Shown here piece after piece: positions 14,334 to 22,930 of a stretch of 33,850 nt of DNA. The position numbers and the translations under genes are program-made. Source of the DNA: an uncultured bacterium (GTDB lineage: Bacteria; Verrucomicrobiota; Kiritimatiellia; RFP12; UBA1067); contig CACZAK010000118.1 in the NCBI GenBank assembly GCA_902779075.1, positions 1 to 33,850 of the forward strand, read 5' to 3'. The notes under the pieces are model-generated. The model was not told the origin of the DNA. It did no database searches and saw nothing but the letters and a program-made list of their open reading frames with translations. Position 1 is the stretch's first letter. Each line of letters opens with the position of its first letter.

Positions 14334-14837
14334 ACATGAAAGGTAATACTGGTAGATGAAGTACTCCACGTAGTCGGCGTGATGCAGTTTGTTCCAAGGC
14401 GAGATTCGCGCCACGACATCCCCCTTGAGCTTGTGCATCAGCTCCAACGAAAACCCGCGCCGCTTCAGCTCGTCGCGCGCCGCCATGAACGACCAGTTGA
14501 TCTGCACAAAGCCCTCCAATAAACCGTTCTCTTCAAACTTCCTCTGCTTCCGACGATACGCGGCGCGGGCACGCGCCTCGGCTTTCTTCTTTTCCTCGGC
14601 GGCTTTCTTCTCCGCCGCCCGTCGCTTGATCGCCGCCCGTTCCTTGCGCGAGAGATTCCATCCCCACTCATCCACCTTCTCATCAGGCATTATCCGATCC
14701 ATTAACTTCGCAAGGCTTCGCCCCTGCGACGTCAGCTTCCCGTCCTTACACGTCCCACGCACCGTCTTGCAGGCCAACTCATCCGCCATTTCGGGAATCG
14801 ACTTCTCGTCTTCTGTTTTTGCCTTGCGTCGTACCAT
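14229..14837 (-). CDS. Hypothetical 202-aa charged protein
   Basis: Not recognised. The first half is rich in Lys/Glu/Ala with a long predicted helix or coiled coil (about 65-100: RKERAAIKRRAAEKKAAEEK and onward). The second half looks globular and aromatic (FVQINWSFMAARDELKRRGF, LHHADYVEYFIYQYYLS), ending RPFKRREPWL. No signal peptide. GGAGTGAAATA precedes the ATG at 14837. A 35-bp remnant of a methyltransferase-fusion 3' end directly upstream suggests it was once the next gene after a restriction-modification locus. A chimeric copy is at 10821-11086. Confidence 0.65.
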   Translation of the reverse strand: MVRRKAKTEDEKSIPEMADELACKTVRGTCKDGKLTSQGRSLAKLMDRIMPDEKVDEWGWNLSRKERAAIKRRAAEKKAAEEKKKAEARARAAYRRKQRKFEENGLLEGFVQINWSFMAARDELKRRGFSLELMHKLKGDVVARISPWNKLHHADYVEYFIYQYYLSCSEVQIETLPADQQEPARKEWAKALRPFKRREPWL

Positions 14838-14841
14838 TATT

Positions 14842-14876
14842 TCACTCCATCGGCTGAATCATGGATTCGATGAACT
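14842..14876 (-). pseudogene. 3'-end remnant of a restriction-methyltransferase fusion gene
   Basis: Thirty-five bases encode FIESMIQPME and a stop, matching the last residues FIESLIKPME of the fusion protein ending at 18869, with about four to five base differences. Nothing of the gene remains upstream. Confidence 0.6.
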
Positions 14877-14897
14877 AGAAAGAAATCTTTCCTAGTT
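14873..14897. terminator. Small hairpin next to the remnant
   Basis: AACTAG-AAAG and CTTTC-CTAGTT pair with one bulged base; it lies between the TIR gene and the 202-aa gene and could end TIR transcription. The rest of 14898-15016 shows nothing. Confidence 0.3.
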
Positions 14898-15016
14898 ACC
14901 GTCTAAGATCATATCATTATGCATCATTACGCAAATCGCCACCGTGCCCTGCACACATCTGGCAACGCTCGCCAAATCGCCGTTTGGGGAACTGAACTTG
15001 AAATACTTTGGTTTGG

Positions 15017-15913
15017 TCATGTAGGATTCCCCGTGTCGTTAAGTTGCTCTCGCTCTTCGGTCAGAAGTGACACCAACTCATCCGCAATATCTGCAGGTGT
15101 CATTGATGCCGTTGTCATCGCCTTACGCCCTGCAAGTGTCGGACTAAATGCCTGAACTTCCTTTTTCGTTATCTCATGCCAAATCGGAAGTATGACTTTC
15201 CCGCCTAACATTTCTTTTTCAAACAACCCATCAAGCTCATACTGCGTCCAGCCTTTGGCAATAAAGTGTTTCGAGATTACAACAATTCCAAAACGGGACT
15301 TTTTCAACCCCTCGTCAATACTCTTCCGCAAAGGATCACCCCATTTGATCTTAAGGTCATCCACCCAGACTTTGACATTTCGCTTCTTAAGTTCTTCCAC
15401 CAACTCGTTCACAAAACTTTCTTTGTCTTCCGTCGCATGAGAAATAAAAACATCATGCTCCACCCCCATCGTTTCAATTTCAGAATAAATAGTCGTTGAC
15501 TGCACCTGTTCACGCACAGACGAAGCTAACGCATTTTCCAACTCAGAAATTTTTCGTTGATATGCTCGCATCAACGTTTCCTGTGACCGCTGTTGCTGTT
15601 TTGCTTCCTCTACAGTGGCTCTCTGCAAACATTCCGAAACGCGGTTACGATCCGAACGTTTCCGCGCGATTTGCTGATTTAAATCTGCGCGACGCCTTAA
15701 AGCATCATTCATACGTGATTGGTACGTATTGATTTGTCTTAGACCACTCTGATAAGACGATGCAGAATGTGTTTGCTGCATTGCCCGCTCAATTCTAGCA
15801 ATATGAGACTGGCAATCTGCCTCAATCCGTGATTGCTCTGCCATGCGACTCTCAAGTCGGGCAATTTCTTGGTCAATCATGTTCAGTTGACTCTGATATG
15901 ATGCGACACTCAT
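15017..15913 (-). CDS. Coiled-coil TIR-domain protein
   Basis: This 298-residue protein has an N-terminal Gln/Arg/Glu-rich coiled coil (1-140, heptad-like, with few prolines) and a C-terminal TIR domain (about 152-265). TIR motifs are HDVFISHATEDKESFV (box 1), VKVWVDDLKIKWGDPLRKSI (box 2), RFGIVVISKHFIAKGWTQYE, where Glu226 in WTQYEL sits at the catalytic position of NADase TIRs, and ILPIWHEIT. Bacterial TIR proteins of this kind often cleave NAD+ or make signalling nucleotides during phage defence; the coiled coil probably oligomerises or senses. AGAGGAATAA precedes the ATG at 15913. It follows the PHP-ATPase by 93 bp, and the two share AT-rich base use unlike the rest of the window. Confidence 0.85.
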   Translation of the reverse strand: MSVASYQSQLNMIDQEIARLESRMAEQSRIEADCQSHIARIERAMQQTHSASSYQSGLRQINTYQSRMNDALRRRADLNQQIARKRSDRNRVSECLQRATVEEAKQQQRSQETLMRAYQRKISELENALASSVREQVQSTTIYSEIETMGVEHDVFISHATEDKESFVNELVEELKKRNVKVWVDDLKIKWGDPLRKSIDEGLKKSRFGIVVISKHFIAKGWTQYELDGLFEKEMLGGKVILPIWHEITKKEVQAFSPTLAGRKAMTTASMTPADIADELVSLLTEEREQLNDTGNPT

Positions 15914-16006
15914 TTATTCCTCTTCATTCTTACATTAAAAAAACAGCAGAAAGTTTTCCCTTCACTTCAACCGAAGCACAGATATGCACTGTAAAGTATG
16001 TACCAT

Positions 16007-18784
16007 TCACTCACCTTCTCTAAGATTATACTTTTGTTCTCTGTTTTCAAATGCCTGCTTTCCACCTTCCAATATCTGGCAAACGGCCTTGTTTATTTCC
16101 GGATCTTCCAATGCACCAGAAGTGTAACTAAGAACTCCGTCATCATTATGGGCTACAATCACTTGCTCCGAATCGGCATTAACGACTAAGTTAGCATTAT
16201 GCGAGACAATGATAACCTGTCTGTGTTTCTTGATTCGCCTAAATAGTTTAACCAATTCTTCTGTAATAAATTGGTTGTCAAGATCATCTTCTGGCTGGTC
16301 ATACACTAGTGTTTCAGAAAAAAGATTTGCCGCTATTTTAAGTTTAAGATAAATTGTCCCTTGCTGTCCATGAGACAGTTTTGTAATTGGCCTCCCATTT
16401 GATTCAATAATGATCCTGTGATATACAAATTCCGTAAACCTACGGAAAAAGACGCTGAGTATACGCTCGCGCAACTCATTATCAATATCATCTGAGAACA
16501 AATTTACCGTCGATGATTGAGTTATAAAATTCAAAAAATCATCAGCAGACCGTATCTGAAGTCGTTCTTTAAGTTTTTGTTTGTTATAACGCCGCCCATC
16601 TAATTTATCCATAAGCAATTCGTACATTTTCATTTCATCGAACGCAACATCAACTCTAACTGAAATACCACCATCACTAAATATGTCGGCAATAATGGCA
16701 CGTCTCTCATCCGTCAATTCTGGAGAACCCGTCCTGAATTCATTCCACTTTCCTTCTACTCGTTCTTTATATGCTAGCAACGATTGTCGAATAGCTACAC
16801 CTGCCGCCACAAATTCTTTCGTTTTAATCTCCGCCAATCTTTTCTCATCATTCTTGATGAGCTCGAGCCGTTTCTCGCAGTCCATCAAATAAGACTGATA
16901 CTGTGAAATATTTTGGAGCAACGATGCCAAATCACCTGTGTATTCAGGAAACCGATCCTTTACACCTTGAATTTGAGAATCTATCTGCTTTGACTTGGCA
17001 TTTATTGTCTCCTGCCATTTTGTACGAATATGTGTAATAACGCTATCTTTCTCAACATGAGGGATAGGAGGTAATTTCTTGGCCTTTGCATTTAGTTCAT
17101 CTATCTTGTCATTAAGACTCGTCACTCGTTCCTCAATATCTTTAGCAAGTGTTTCAACTTCGTGCGAAAAGACTTCAACCAAGTGCTTCTGGCGAACCAT
17201 CCCTGCATATTGTCCAAGAGCATGTTTATTGGTTTCAGAAGTTACATTTGCAATAAACTGCTTATATCTCTCAATGTCATTTTGCAACTTCACTTTCTTC
17301 TCTTCAATGGAAGTCCCCTCGGAATTAAATGACTTTACAATCCGATAGAACTCATTAACCACATCATCGACAAGCGTAACAACAGGCAGAGGGATCGAAT
17401 AATCATCCACAATGCCTATTGTCTTCCTTATGTTTTGTGTAAATCCATTAGGATTTCGCAAGACCTCTTTTACTTCACTTTGCGAGATATATACAAAAGG
17501 AACTTGTGGAGACGTATCAAAAGAGAACTGTTTCTCGTCTTCTGACAATGAGGTTTTCCGTGCGACAATAAACGATGCAGCCTTTTTAGTGAACAAATCC
17601 ACTTGCCCCCCGACCCCAAAGCCTGCTGCCAAAAAACCGATTAATGCGCTCTTACCAGTCCCACGTCCTCCTACGATTGAAACCAATCCATTATTCAACG
17701 GTAATGTTCCTATCGCAAACTTGACATCCTGATTGTCCGCAAAGACTTGCGTAGGCGAAGTAATTGTAACAGCCGTAAATGGAGATTTGTCGATATCTAA
17801 CTCTGGAGATTTTTCCTGTATTCTAACTCGTTCCTCTGGCTCGAAAACGATTTGTCTGAGTCCATCGAAAGTCGGATCGGCCTTTATCCATGTAATCTTA
17901 CTTAGGGCAAGATCAGAATGAATTCCAAGTTTCTCCGTAAGTTGATTAAATGAATGTGCATCACTGCCGATTATACATGGCTTATATGTTTTAAACTCTT
18001 CACGATATGCTTGCTCGGATTGGTGTTTCTTCCCAAGCCCAAACAGTCTTGTATTTTCATTAGAAGAAAAGAAAAATGCACACTGTTGATATAATGTTTT
18101 GCGAACATTGTGTTCTTGCGATTTCCAACTTATAGAGGATAAATCCTCGTCAACAGGGATCCCTATTAGATACTTATCCGCAAATATATTTTTATGTCTA
18201 TCAAGCACCTTCTTTATTTGCGATGCTTGAACAGTAGCTACTGTACACCCTATAGAAAAATCGTTGCCATCAAATGATGGCTGTTCTGCCTTAATTTTTC
18301 TTCCAAGATCCTCTATATTGTGGCGAGAAATCTTGGAAATATTGTCCCCTTCAAAAGGCATCGAATCTCTAACAAATTCAATCTCGCCTAAAAAATTCTC
18401 GTTGATATCTTGTATACTGACTTCATCTGAAAAAATCACATGATAGTTAACACGCCTGTTATTAACCAAGGTTTCCAGTCGAAATTCAACATTTGGCAAA
18501 AGCAAAATAGATCTTACTTTACTCACCATTTCCTGGGTTTCAAACAATTCCAACAACTTTGCCTCATTGTTCAGATAATCTGTTTTAATCTTCTCATATC
18601 CTTCAATAGTAAAATAGTCCGTAATCCCTAATACGGCCACTTGCCGTTCTATTGCAAGAGTAAATAATTCTTTTACATAACGATCCCAGGCATCGCCATA
18701 CTGATTTGCCATACCAGATGCCGGAGTATGAATATGCAAATCCCACTTCCGCCACTCTGAACCTCTTGGAAAGTTTGTACTCAT
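16007..18784 (-). CDS. TrlF-like PHP-domain plus SMC/ABC-type ATPase
   Basis: This 925-residue protein has an N-terminal PHP phosphoesterase domain with DLHIHT (15-20), GITDYFT (53-59) and IGSDAHS (272-278) metal-ligand motifs. An AAA/SMC-like ATPase follows: Walker A GGRGTGKSA (372-380), a long helical or coiled-coil middle (about 490-720), ABC signature LSHGQQG (803-809), Walker B LVYDQPEDDLD (about 825-835) and H-loop IVSHNAN. This is the layout of the TrlF family, proposed to join nucleotide- or nucleic-acid-hydrolysing activity to an ATP-driven sensor. Its pairing with a TIR gene suggests a two-gene anti-phage module (inference). AAAGGATCATCCA precedes the ATG at 18784. Strongly AT-rich, so probably acquired. 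Confidence 0.85.
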   Translation of the reverse strand: MSTNFPRGSEWRKWDLHIHTPASGMANQYGDAWDRYVKELFTLAIERQVAVLGITDYFTIEGYEKIKTDYLNNEAKLLELFETQEMVSKVRSILLLPNVEFRLETLVNNRRVNYHVIFSDEVSIQDINENFLGEIEFVRDSMPFEGDNISKISRHNIEDLGRKIKAEQPSFDGNDFSIGCTVATVQASQIKKVLDRHKNIFADKYLIGIPVDEDLSSISWKSQEHNVRKTLYQQCAFFFSSNENTRLFGLGKKHQSEQAYREEFKTYKPCIIGSDAHSFNQLTEKLGIHSDLALSKITWIKADPTFDGLRQIVFEPEERVRIQEKSPELDIDKSPFTAVTITSPTQVFADNQDVKFAIGTLPLNNGLVSIVGGRGTGKSALIGFLAAGFGVGGQVDLFTKKAASFIVARKTSLSEDEKQFSFDTSPQVPFVYISQSEVKEVLRNPNGFTQNIRKTIGIVDDYSIPLPVVTLVDDVVNEFYRIVKSFNSEGTSIEEKKVKLQNDIERYKQFIANVTSETNKHALGQYAGMVRQKHLVEVFSHEVETLAKDIEERVTSLNDKIDELNAKAKKLPPIPHVEKDSVITHIRTKWQETINAKSKQIDSQIQGVKDRFPEYTGDLASLLQNISQYQSYLMDCEKRLELIKNDEKRLAEIKTKEFVAAGVAIRQSLLAYKERVEGKWNEFRTGSPELTDERRAIIADIFSDGGISVRVDVAFDEMKMYELLMDKLDGRRYNKQKLKERLQIRSADDFLNFITQSSTVNLFSDDIDNELRERILSVFFRRFTEFVYHRIIIESNGRPITKLSHGQQGTIYLKLKIAANLFSETLVYDQPEDDLDNQFITEELVKLFRRIKKHRQVIIVSHNANLVVNADSEQVIVAHNDDGVLSYTSGALEDPEINKAVCQILEGGKQAFENREQKYNLREGE

Positions 18785-18868
18785 TGGATGATCCTTTCGT
18801 GCTCTCTATAAAACTTTTGTTGCAAGAATCACTTTCGGGTCTTCTTCGCTATGCATCAATTCGTCACA

Positions 18869-21800
18869 TCACTCCATCGGCTTGATGAGGGATTCGATGA
18901 ACTTCTGCTCGGACTTGGCAATGCCGTATTTTGCGTACAGCTTTTCATCCGTCCACGGCTCGGAGAAATCCTGCATGGGAACAAATGAATAAACCTTTGA
19001 GGGGGCATGCTGATCTATCTTCCGAGCTGAAACCAATATCCTGAAGAATCTAGTCTTCAGATAGCCCGCAAAATTCTCAGCTTCTCTCTTAGTTTCAAAT
19101 TTAGCGTATATAAACGTCTGTGAACACACGGAACATTTCGGAGCAACGATAGGACTGCTGAGGACGTTAGGATCATTACCAGACCCCCCTGCTGCAGGAA
19201 CATAGACCTTATATGCGTCAATATCCTGTGAGTTCTTTTTAATGTCTGAACGGCGAACATACGCTACAATGCGTTTCAACTTGTCATCCAACAAATCGAG
19301 CTTAACATTGAAAACCTCGTCACGCGTCTCGCTTGTGGGGAATGGCGTCTTACTGCTTTTTGCTGGATTCGTTGGAATACCAAAGGGTGTGTCGCCAGAA
19401 AGAATCTCTGAGACAAAATGCTCTTGCCCAAGCCTTTTTGCACATGTCAGAACCTTTGTTACAATCTGCGCAAGCCGAGGATCGCGAATGAGAATATCCG
19501 AATCGGAAAGGTTTCTATCTGGACATTCCATGACACTTTCGCCTTGATGTAAATAATAATCGCACAACCCTGACCGCTGGGGTCTGCGCAAGTAATAGCA
19601 CACCCCCGCTTTGATTTCAACTGCATTCGGGAACACATCCCCTCCATTGGGAAACGCATGGAGAATCTGGACTTCACCACTTCCCAACATTTCCTTTCTG
19701 AAGGATCCAAGCAGATTCTCTCGACCACCAGTAAACCAATTTGCCCGTATGATCAGCGATGAGAAATCCACTCCAGCAGTGTAGGCTATCCGGCTGAAAT
19801 CTTGATAAATCGGCGCGTCATTTGTCCCTCCTGACGCCCCCTTCATTTGATACGGAGGATTGCCAACGGCCCCAGCGATTATGGAATGGGGGCCTCTAGT
19901 AGACACTTTGTCGTTCATGGTGATTTTCCTGAAAGGTTTTTTCTGAGTGAGTAGAAGTTTGATTCGTCCGTAGTCGATTTCGCCGTCTGCGGTCTTTACT
20001 TTCAGCAAATCGTATGAGGTAAACTTCTCTGCGATGTTGTCAAGGTTCAGACCAAGTGCCGCATACACATTGCGCGTGAACTCGTATGCGTGAGACGATG
20101 TCGGGATCGAAAGGATCAGATTGCTGACGTCGATATTCGGGTCGATCTGCTTGTAGCGCTTGTAGAGCGCGATCGCGAATTCTCCCGCTTTGCTAGCGAT
20201 GTCGAGAATCTTCTCGCCGTTTTTCGCGATGCGCTTCAGCTCGGCAGCGGGGAAGAGCGCGACCATGTCGTCAGCAATCTTCTCCGGCGTCATGATTTCG
20301 GAATCTCCGAGCCGATCGAAGTTACGAATTGCCGTCTGCGCCCGTTCCAATGGCGCGAGCGATTTGTCGCGAGAAAGGCGGTTCTTACCTTCGATCTTGT
20401 AATCCCATTCGGAGAGAATGAATCCATTGAAATTGTTCTGAATAGCCTTGAGAACGGGCTTTGTAATCTCAAGGTGCGTTGCTATTCGGGCATTGTCACC
20501 TTCGTCCATGCAGGCAATGATGTCTTCGACCGAACAGACCTTGCTTTTCGTGAGAAATGCGAAGAAAAGAAGTCTCGAATAATATTTTCGTTGCTGATCA
20601 GCAAGTTCAGCGAGCGCCTTCTTCTCTGCGGAAGTCATCTGAGACGGATTCCCGTTCGAATCTACTCCATTCTGCGATTTCGCCAGAATTTCAGCCGTTT
20701 CCTCCAAGTCTTCGCCCTCGCCTTTGTGTGGATCAATCGCAAGACCACCCCTGCTTCCAAGAGGACTCTCTTTCATGATGGCTTCGAGAATCACTTTCGA
20801 TTTTGACGCCGCCTCCATGTCCACAGGAATCGTCGATGCCTCGTCCGTAACGCTGCGTGTGCGGGAATAGTCCAACACCGCCTTCATCACGTCCTCCGCC
20901 TCGACACGATGAATCTTCCCGGCAGTGACGCACACAATCGGGGAAAAAGCAAGTTCAGCAGAAATGCGCGCTTTCAACTTCGTGTTTCCGGCCTTGTCCT
21001 CGTTGATATTGTATTTCTTTGACTTCTCCTCCTGCATCTTGAACAGTCGCGCAGGGTCGAAATCCACAAGAATCGTCTGTGGTTTCTTGTTGAACTTGAT
21101 CACATCTTTGCGACCATCGGGGAGAACCGTTTCCATCTCCGGCACGAATTGATTCTGCAATCGGAAGATCGCCTGATCGTATTCCTGCGGAGAAGACGTG
21201 TCCTTGAAGTAGAGCATCGTGTCCCATTCGGGAACAGTTGAACCGGTCAACATGCGGTTCACGGTGAGCGTTAGGGTCTTCTTGCCTTCCTTCTCGTATT
21301 TGCTAATCGCCTGCTTGACGCCCTCGACATCCGCATATTCGGGCGGCATGTCGTGTCCGGCGATATTGATGATCTGATACTCGGCAAGATTCTTGAACGT
21401 TCCCTTTTTGCTCTCGCGGGCAATCAGCGCGGCAAGGGCGTCGCAAGAAGCGCAATAGGGAAGCACGCAGACTATGTGGCGGCACATCATGCCGTTCTTG
21501 ATTTTGTCGTAGTCAAGGAATCCCAGCAGCTCGTCGTCTTCCTTGCTGCCGTCAATCACTTGGAAGATTTCACGTATCTCCTTCTCGTACTTGAATCTCC
21601 TGTGGCGGCCATCTTCTTGGGGCGTGATGCTTTCGGGCGCGAAGAAAGCCGAGAACGCATACGTTGTTCCGTCCTTACGCAATGCCTCAAGCCGCATCCG
21701 GGCGGATTTGCTTGGATGAAACGCAAAGCGGATCATCTCCGGGAAGCCGAAATACGGATTGTCCCATTCGCGGTATTGATCGTCAAGTATGTGTTCGTCG

Positions 21801-22930
21801 TTCCACTTTTTCTGCTCATTGGCAATATCGGTGAACTGGCAGAACGCGATGATGTCCTTCTTGTCAAACTCGCTGCCCATCAGGATTCGGTACGGAGTCC
21901 CTGAAAGGTGAAGCGTCACGTTCACCTTGAACGCCTTGATGGCCGCATCCATGTTTTCGGCGTTTTTGCTGTCCTCCCCGTCCTTGCCGGAAGACTTGTC
22001 CGCCACATAGCTCTTCGTCTTGCGGAGGATCTCTCCGTATTTGCCGGCACGCGCGCCGTAATGCGTCTCATCGACGATCAAAAGGTCGATCTTCTTGTTG
22101 AACAGATCCCGATGCCTCTCCTTGATCGTGGCCGTCTGCAAATCTTGGAGCGTGAGAAATATGACAACCTTCTTTCCCTTGCGCCGCAAGCTCGAAACGA
22201 TTTTGTCGTTCGACTTGAGGTCTTTGCCGAAAAGGAATTCGTAGTCGTTCCGGAAGTTCTCGGCGCTCTCAACTGTCTTCTTCCATTCGGCGCAGACGTC
22301 CGCCTTTGCAGACAGGACGAGAACGATGTTCGCCCCGTTACCATCGTTCATCGTCTTGGCACAGCACAGGGACGTAAACGACTTGCCAAAGCGCATGACG
22401 GCGTACATGAGCAGGTTTTTCCGTCCGGCCGCAACTGCCGTCTTGAACTTCCTTACGGCGGCGTCTTGGTTGGGGCGTAGCGACCATGTACCCGTTGAAG
22501 GGTATTTCACGCCTGTCGGAAGACCTTCCGCCACGCTGTAGAACTGATACCGCTGTCCCTTTGTTTCGAAATCGTGGCGGATGTCGCCAATTGCCGCCTT
22601 AACATCGCCTTTGGTGGCGCCCTCAAAGAACTCGTTTGAATAATAGACGCCCGGGAACGTTCCCCGTGCAAGTCGTGCGCGTTTTGCGGTCGTCTCCAAA
22701 TAGACATGCACGGAATAATCCCTGAAGAACACCTCCCCGATCTTGGCGGAATCGTCGAACTCGCGTTTCAGATGGGGGAAATGTTCACGCCATTCGTCCA
22801 GGCGAACGTCCACGGGACGGTAGGTGTCACCGACCTTCAAGTAGTTGGGTACGGTGTTGGTGGTGAACGCATAGATGCGCGGCTCGACTCGGCCGACGAT
22901 CAACTCTCCCAGAATGGACGTATCTGTCAT
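18869..22930 (-). CDS. GIY-YIG / DEAD-like helicase / N6-adenine methyltransferase fusion
   Basis: This 1353-residue single-chain restriction-modification-type protein contains, in order: a GIY-YIG-like nuclease segment (18-90: IYAFTTNTVPNYLKVGDTYR); an SF2 helicase with RPNQ (152), MRFGKSFTS as Walker A (179-187), DETH (287-290), SGTPYR (343-348) and a second RecA lobe (to about 640); then a methyltransferase with SAM-binding ILDIASKAGEFA (908-919) and catalytic NPPY (1024-1027). A target-recognition-like C-terminus follows and is visibly more AT-rich at DNA level (about 19.0-19.9 kb), as expected for exchanged specificity regions. The start at 22930 overlaps the stop of the subunit M-like gene as ATGA, so the two are translationally coupled. 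Motif I lacks the usual DPxxGxG glycines. Confidence 0.85.
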   Translation of the reverse strand: MTDTSILGELIVGRVEPRIYAFTTNTVPNYLKVGDTYRPVDVRLDEWREHFPHLKREFDDSAKIGEVFFRDYSVHVYLETTAKRARLARGTFPGVYYSNEFFEGATKGDVKAAIGDIRHDFETKGQRYQFYSVAEGLPTGVKYPSTGTWSLRPNQDAAVRKFKTAVAAGRKNLLMYAVMRFGKSFTSLCCAKTMNDGNGANIVLVLSAKADVCAEWKKTVESAENFRNDYEFLFGKDLKSNDKIVSSLRRKGKKVVIFLTLQDLQTATIKERHRDLFNKKIDLLIVDETHYGARAGKYGEILRKTKSYVADKSSGKDGEDSKNAENMDAAIKAFKVNVTLHLSGTPYRILMGSEFDKKDIIAFCQFTDIANEQKKWNDEHILDDQYREWDNPYFGFPEMIRFAFHPSKSARMRLEALRKDGTTYAFSAFFAPESITPQEDGRHRRFKYEKEIREIFQVIDGSKEDDELLGFLDYDKIKNGMMCRHIVCVLPYCASCDALAALIARESKKGTFKNLAEYQIINIAGHDMPPEYADVEGVKQAISKYEKEGKKTLTLTVNRMLTGSTVPEWDTMLYFKDTSSPQEYDQAIFRLQNQFVPEMETVLPDGRKDVIKFNKKPQTILVDFDPARLFKMQEEKSKKYNINEDKAGNTKLKARISAELAFSPIVCVTAGKIHRVEAEDVMKAVLDYSRTRSVTDEASTIPVDMEAASKSKVILEAIMKESPLGSRGGLAIDPHKGEGEDLEETAEILAKSQNGVDSNGNPSQMTSAEKKALAELADQQRKYYSRLLFFAFLTKSKVCSVEDIIACMDEGDNARIATHLEITKPVLKAIQNNFNGFILSEWDYKIEGKNRLSRDKSLAPLERAQTAIRNFDRLGDSEIMTPEKIADDMVALFPAAELKRIAKNGEKILDIASKAGEFAIALYKRYKQIDPNIDVSNLILSIPTSSHAYEFTRNVYAALGLNLDNIAEKFTSYDLLKVKTADGEIDYGRIKLLLTQKKPFRKITMNDKVSTRGPHSIIAGAVGNPPYQMKGASGGTNDAPIYQDFSRIAYTAGVDFSSLIIRANWFTGGRENLLGSFRKEMLGSGEVQILHAFPNGGDVFPNAVEIKAGVCYYLRRPQRSGLCDYYLHQGESVMECPDRNLSDSDILIRDPRLAQIVTKVLTCAKRLGQEHFVSEILSGDTPFGIPTNPAKSSKTPFPTSETRDEVFNVKLDLLDDKLKRIVAYVRRSDIKKNSQDIDAYKVYVPAAGGSGNDPNVLSSPIVAPKCSVCSQTFIYAKFETKREAENFAGYLKTRFFRILVSARKIDQHAPSKVYSFVPMQDFSEPWTDEKLYAKYGIAKSEQKFIESLIKPME

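Noticed and set aside
18785..18868. 16-codon frame between the fusion gene and the PHP-ATPase
   Set aside because: Too short, no ribosome-binding site, no recognisable pattern.
14842..18903. Integrative element with att sites
   Set aside because: The two flanking copies differ at four or five of 35 positions and no integrase is present, so a simple site-specific insertion is not supported.
20090..20806. 238-codon plus-strand frame inside the methyltransferase fusion
   Set aside because: Shadow frame with no family pattern opposite a well-supported protein.
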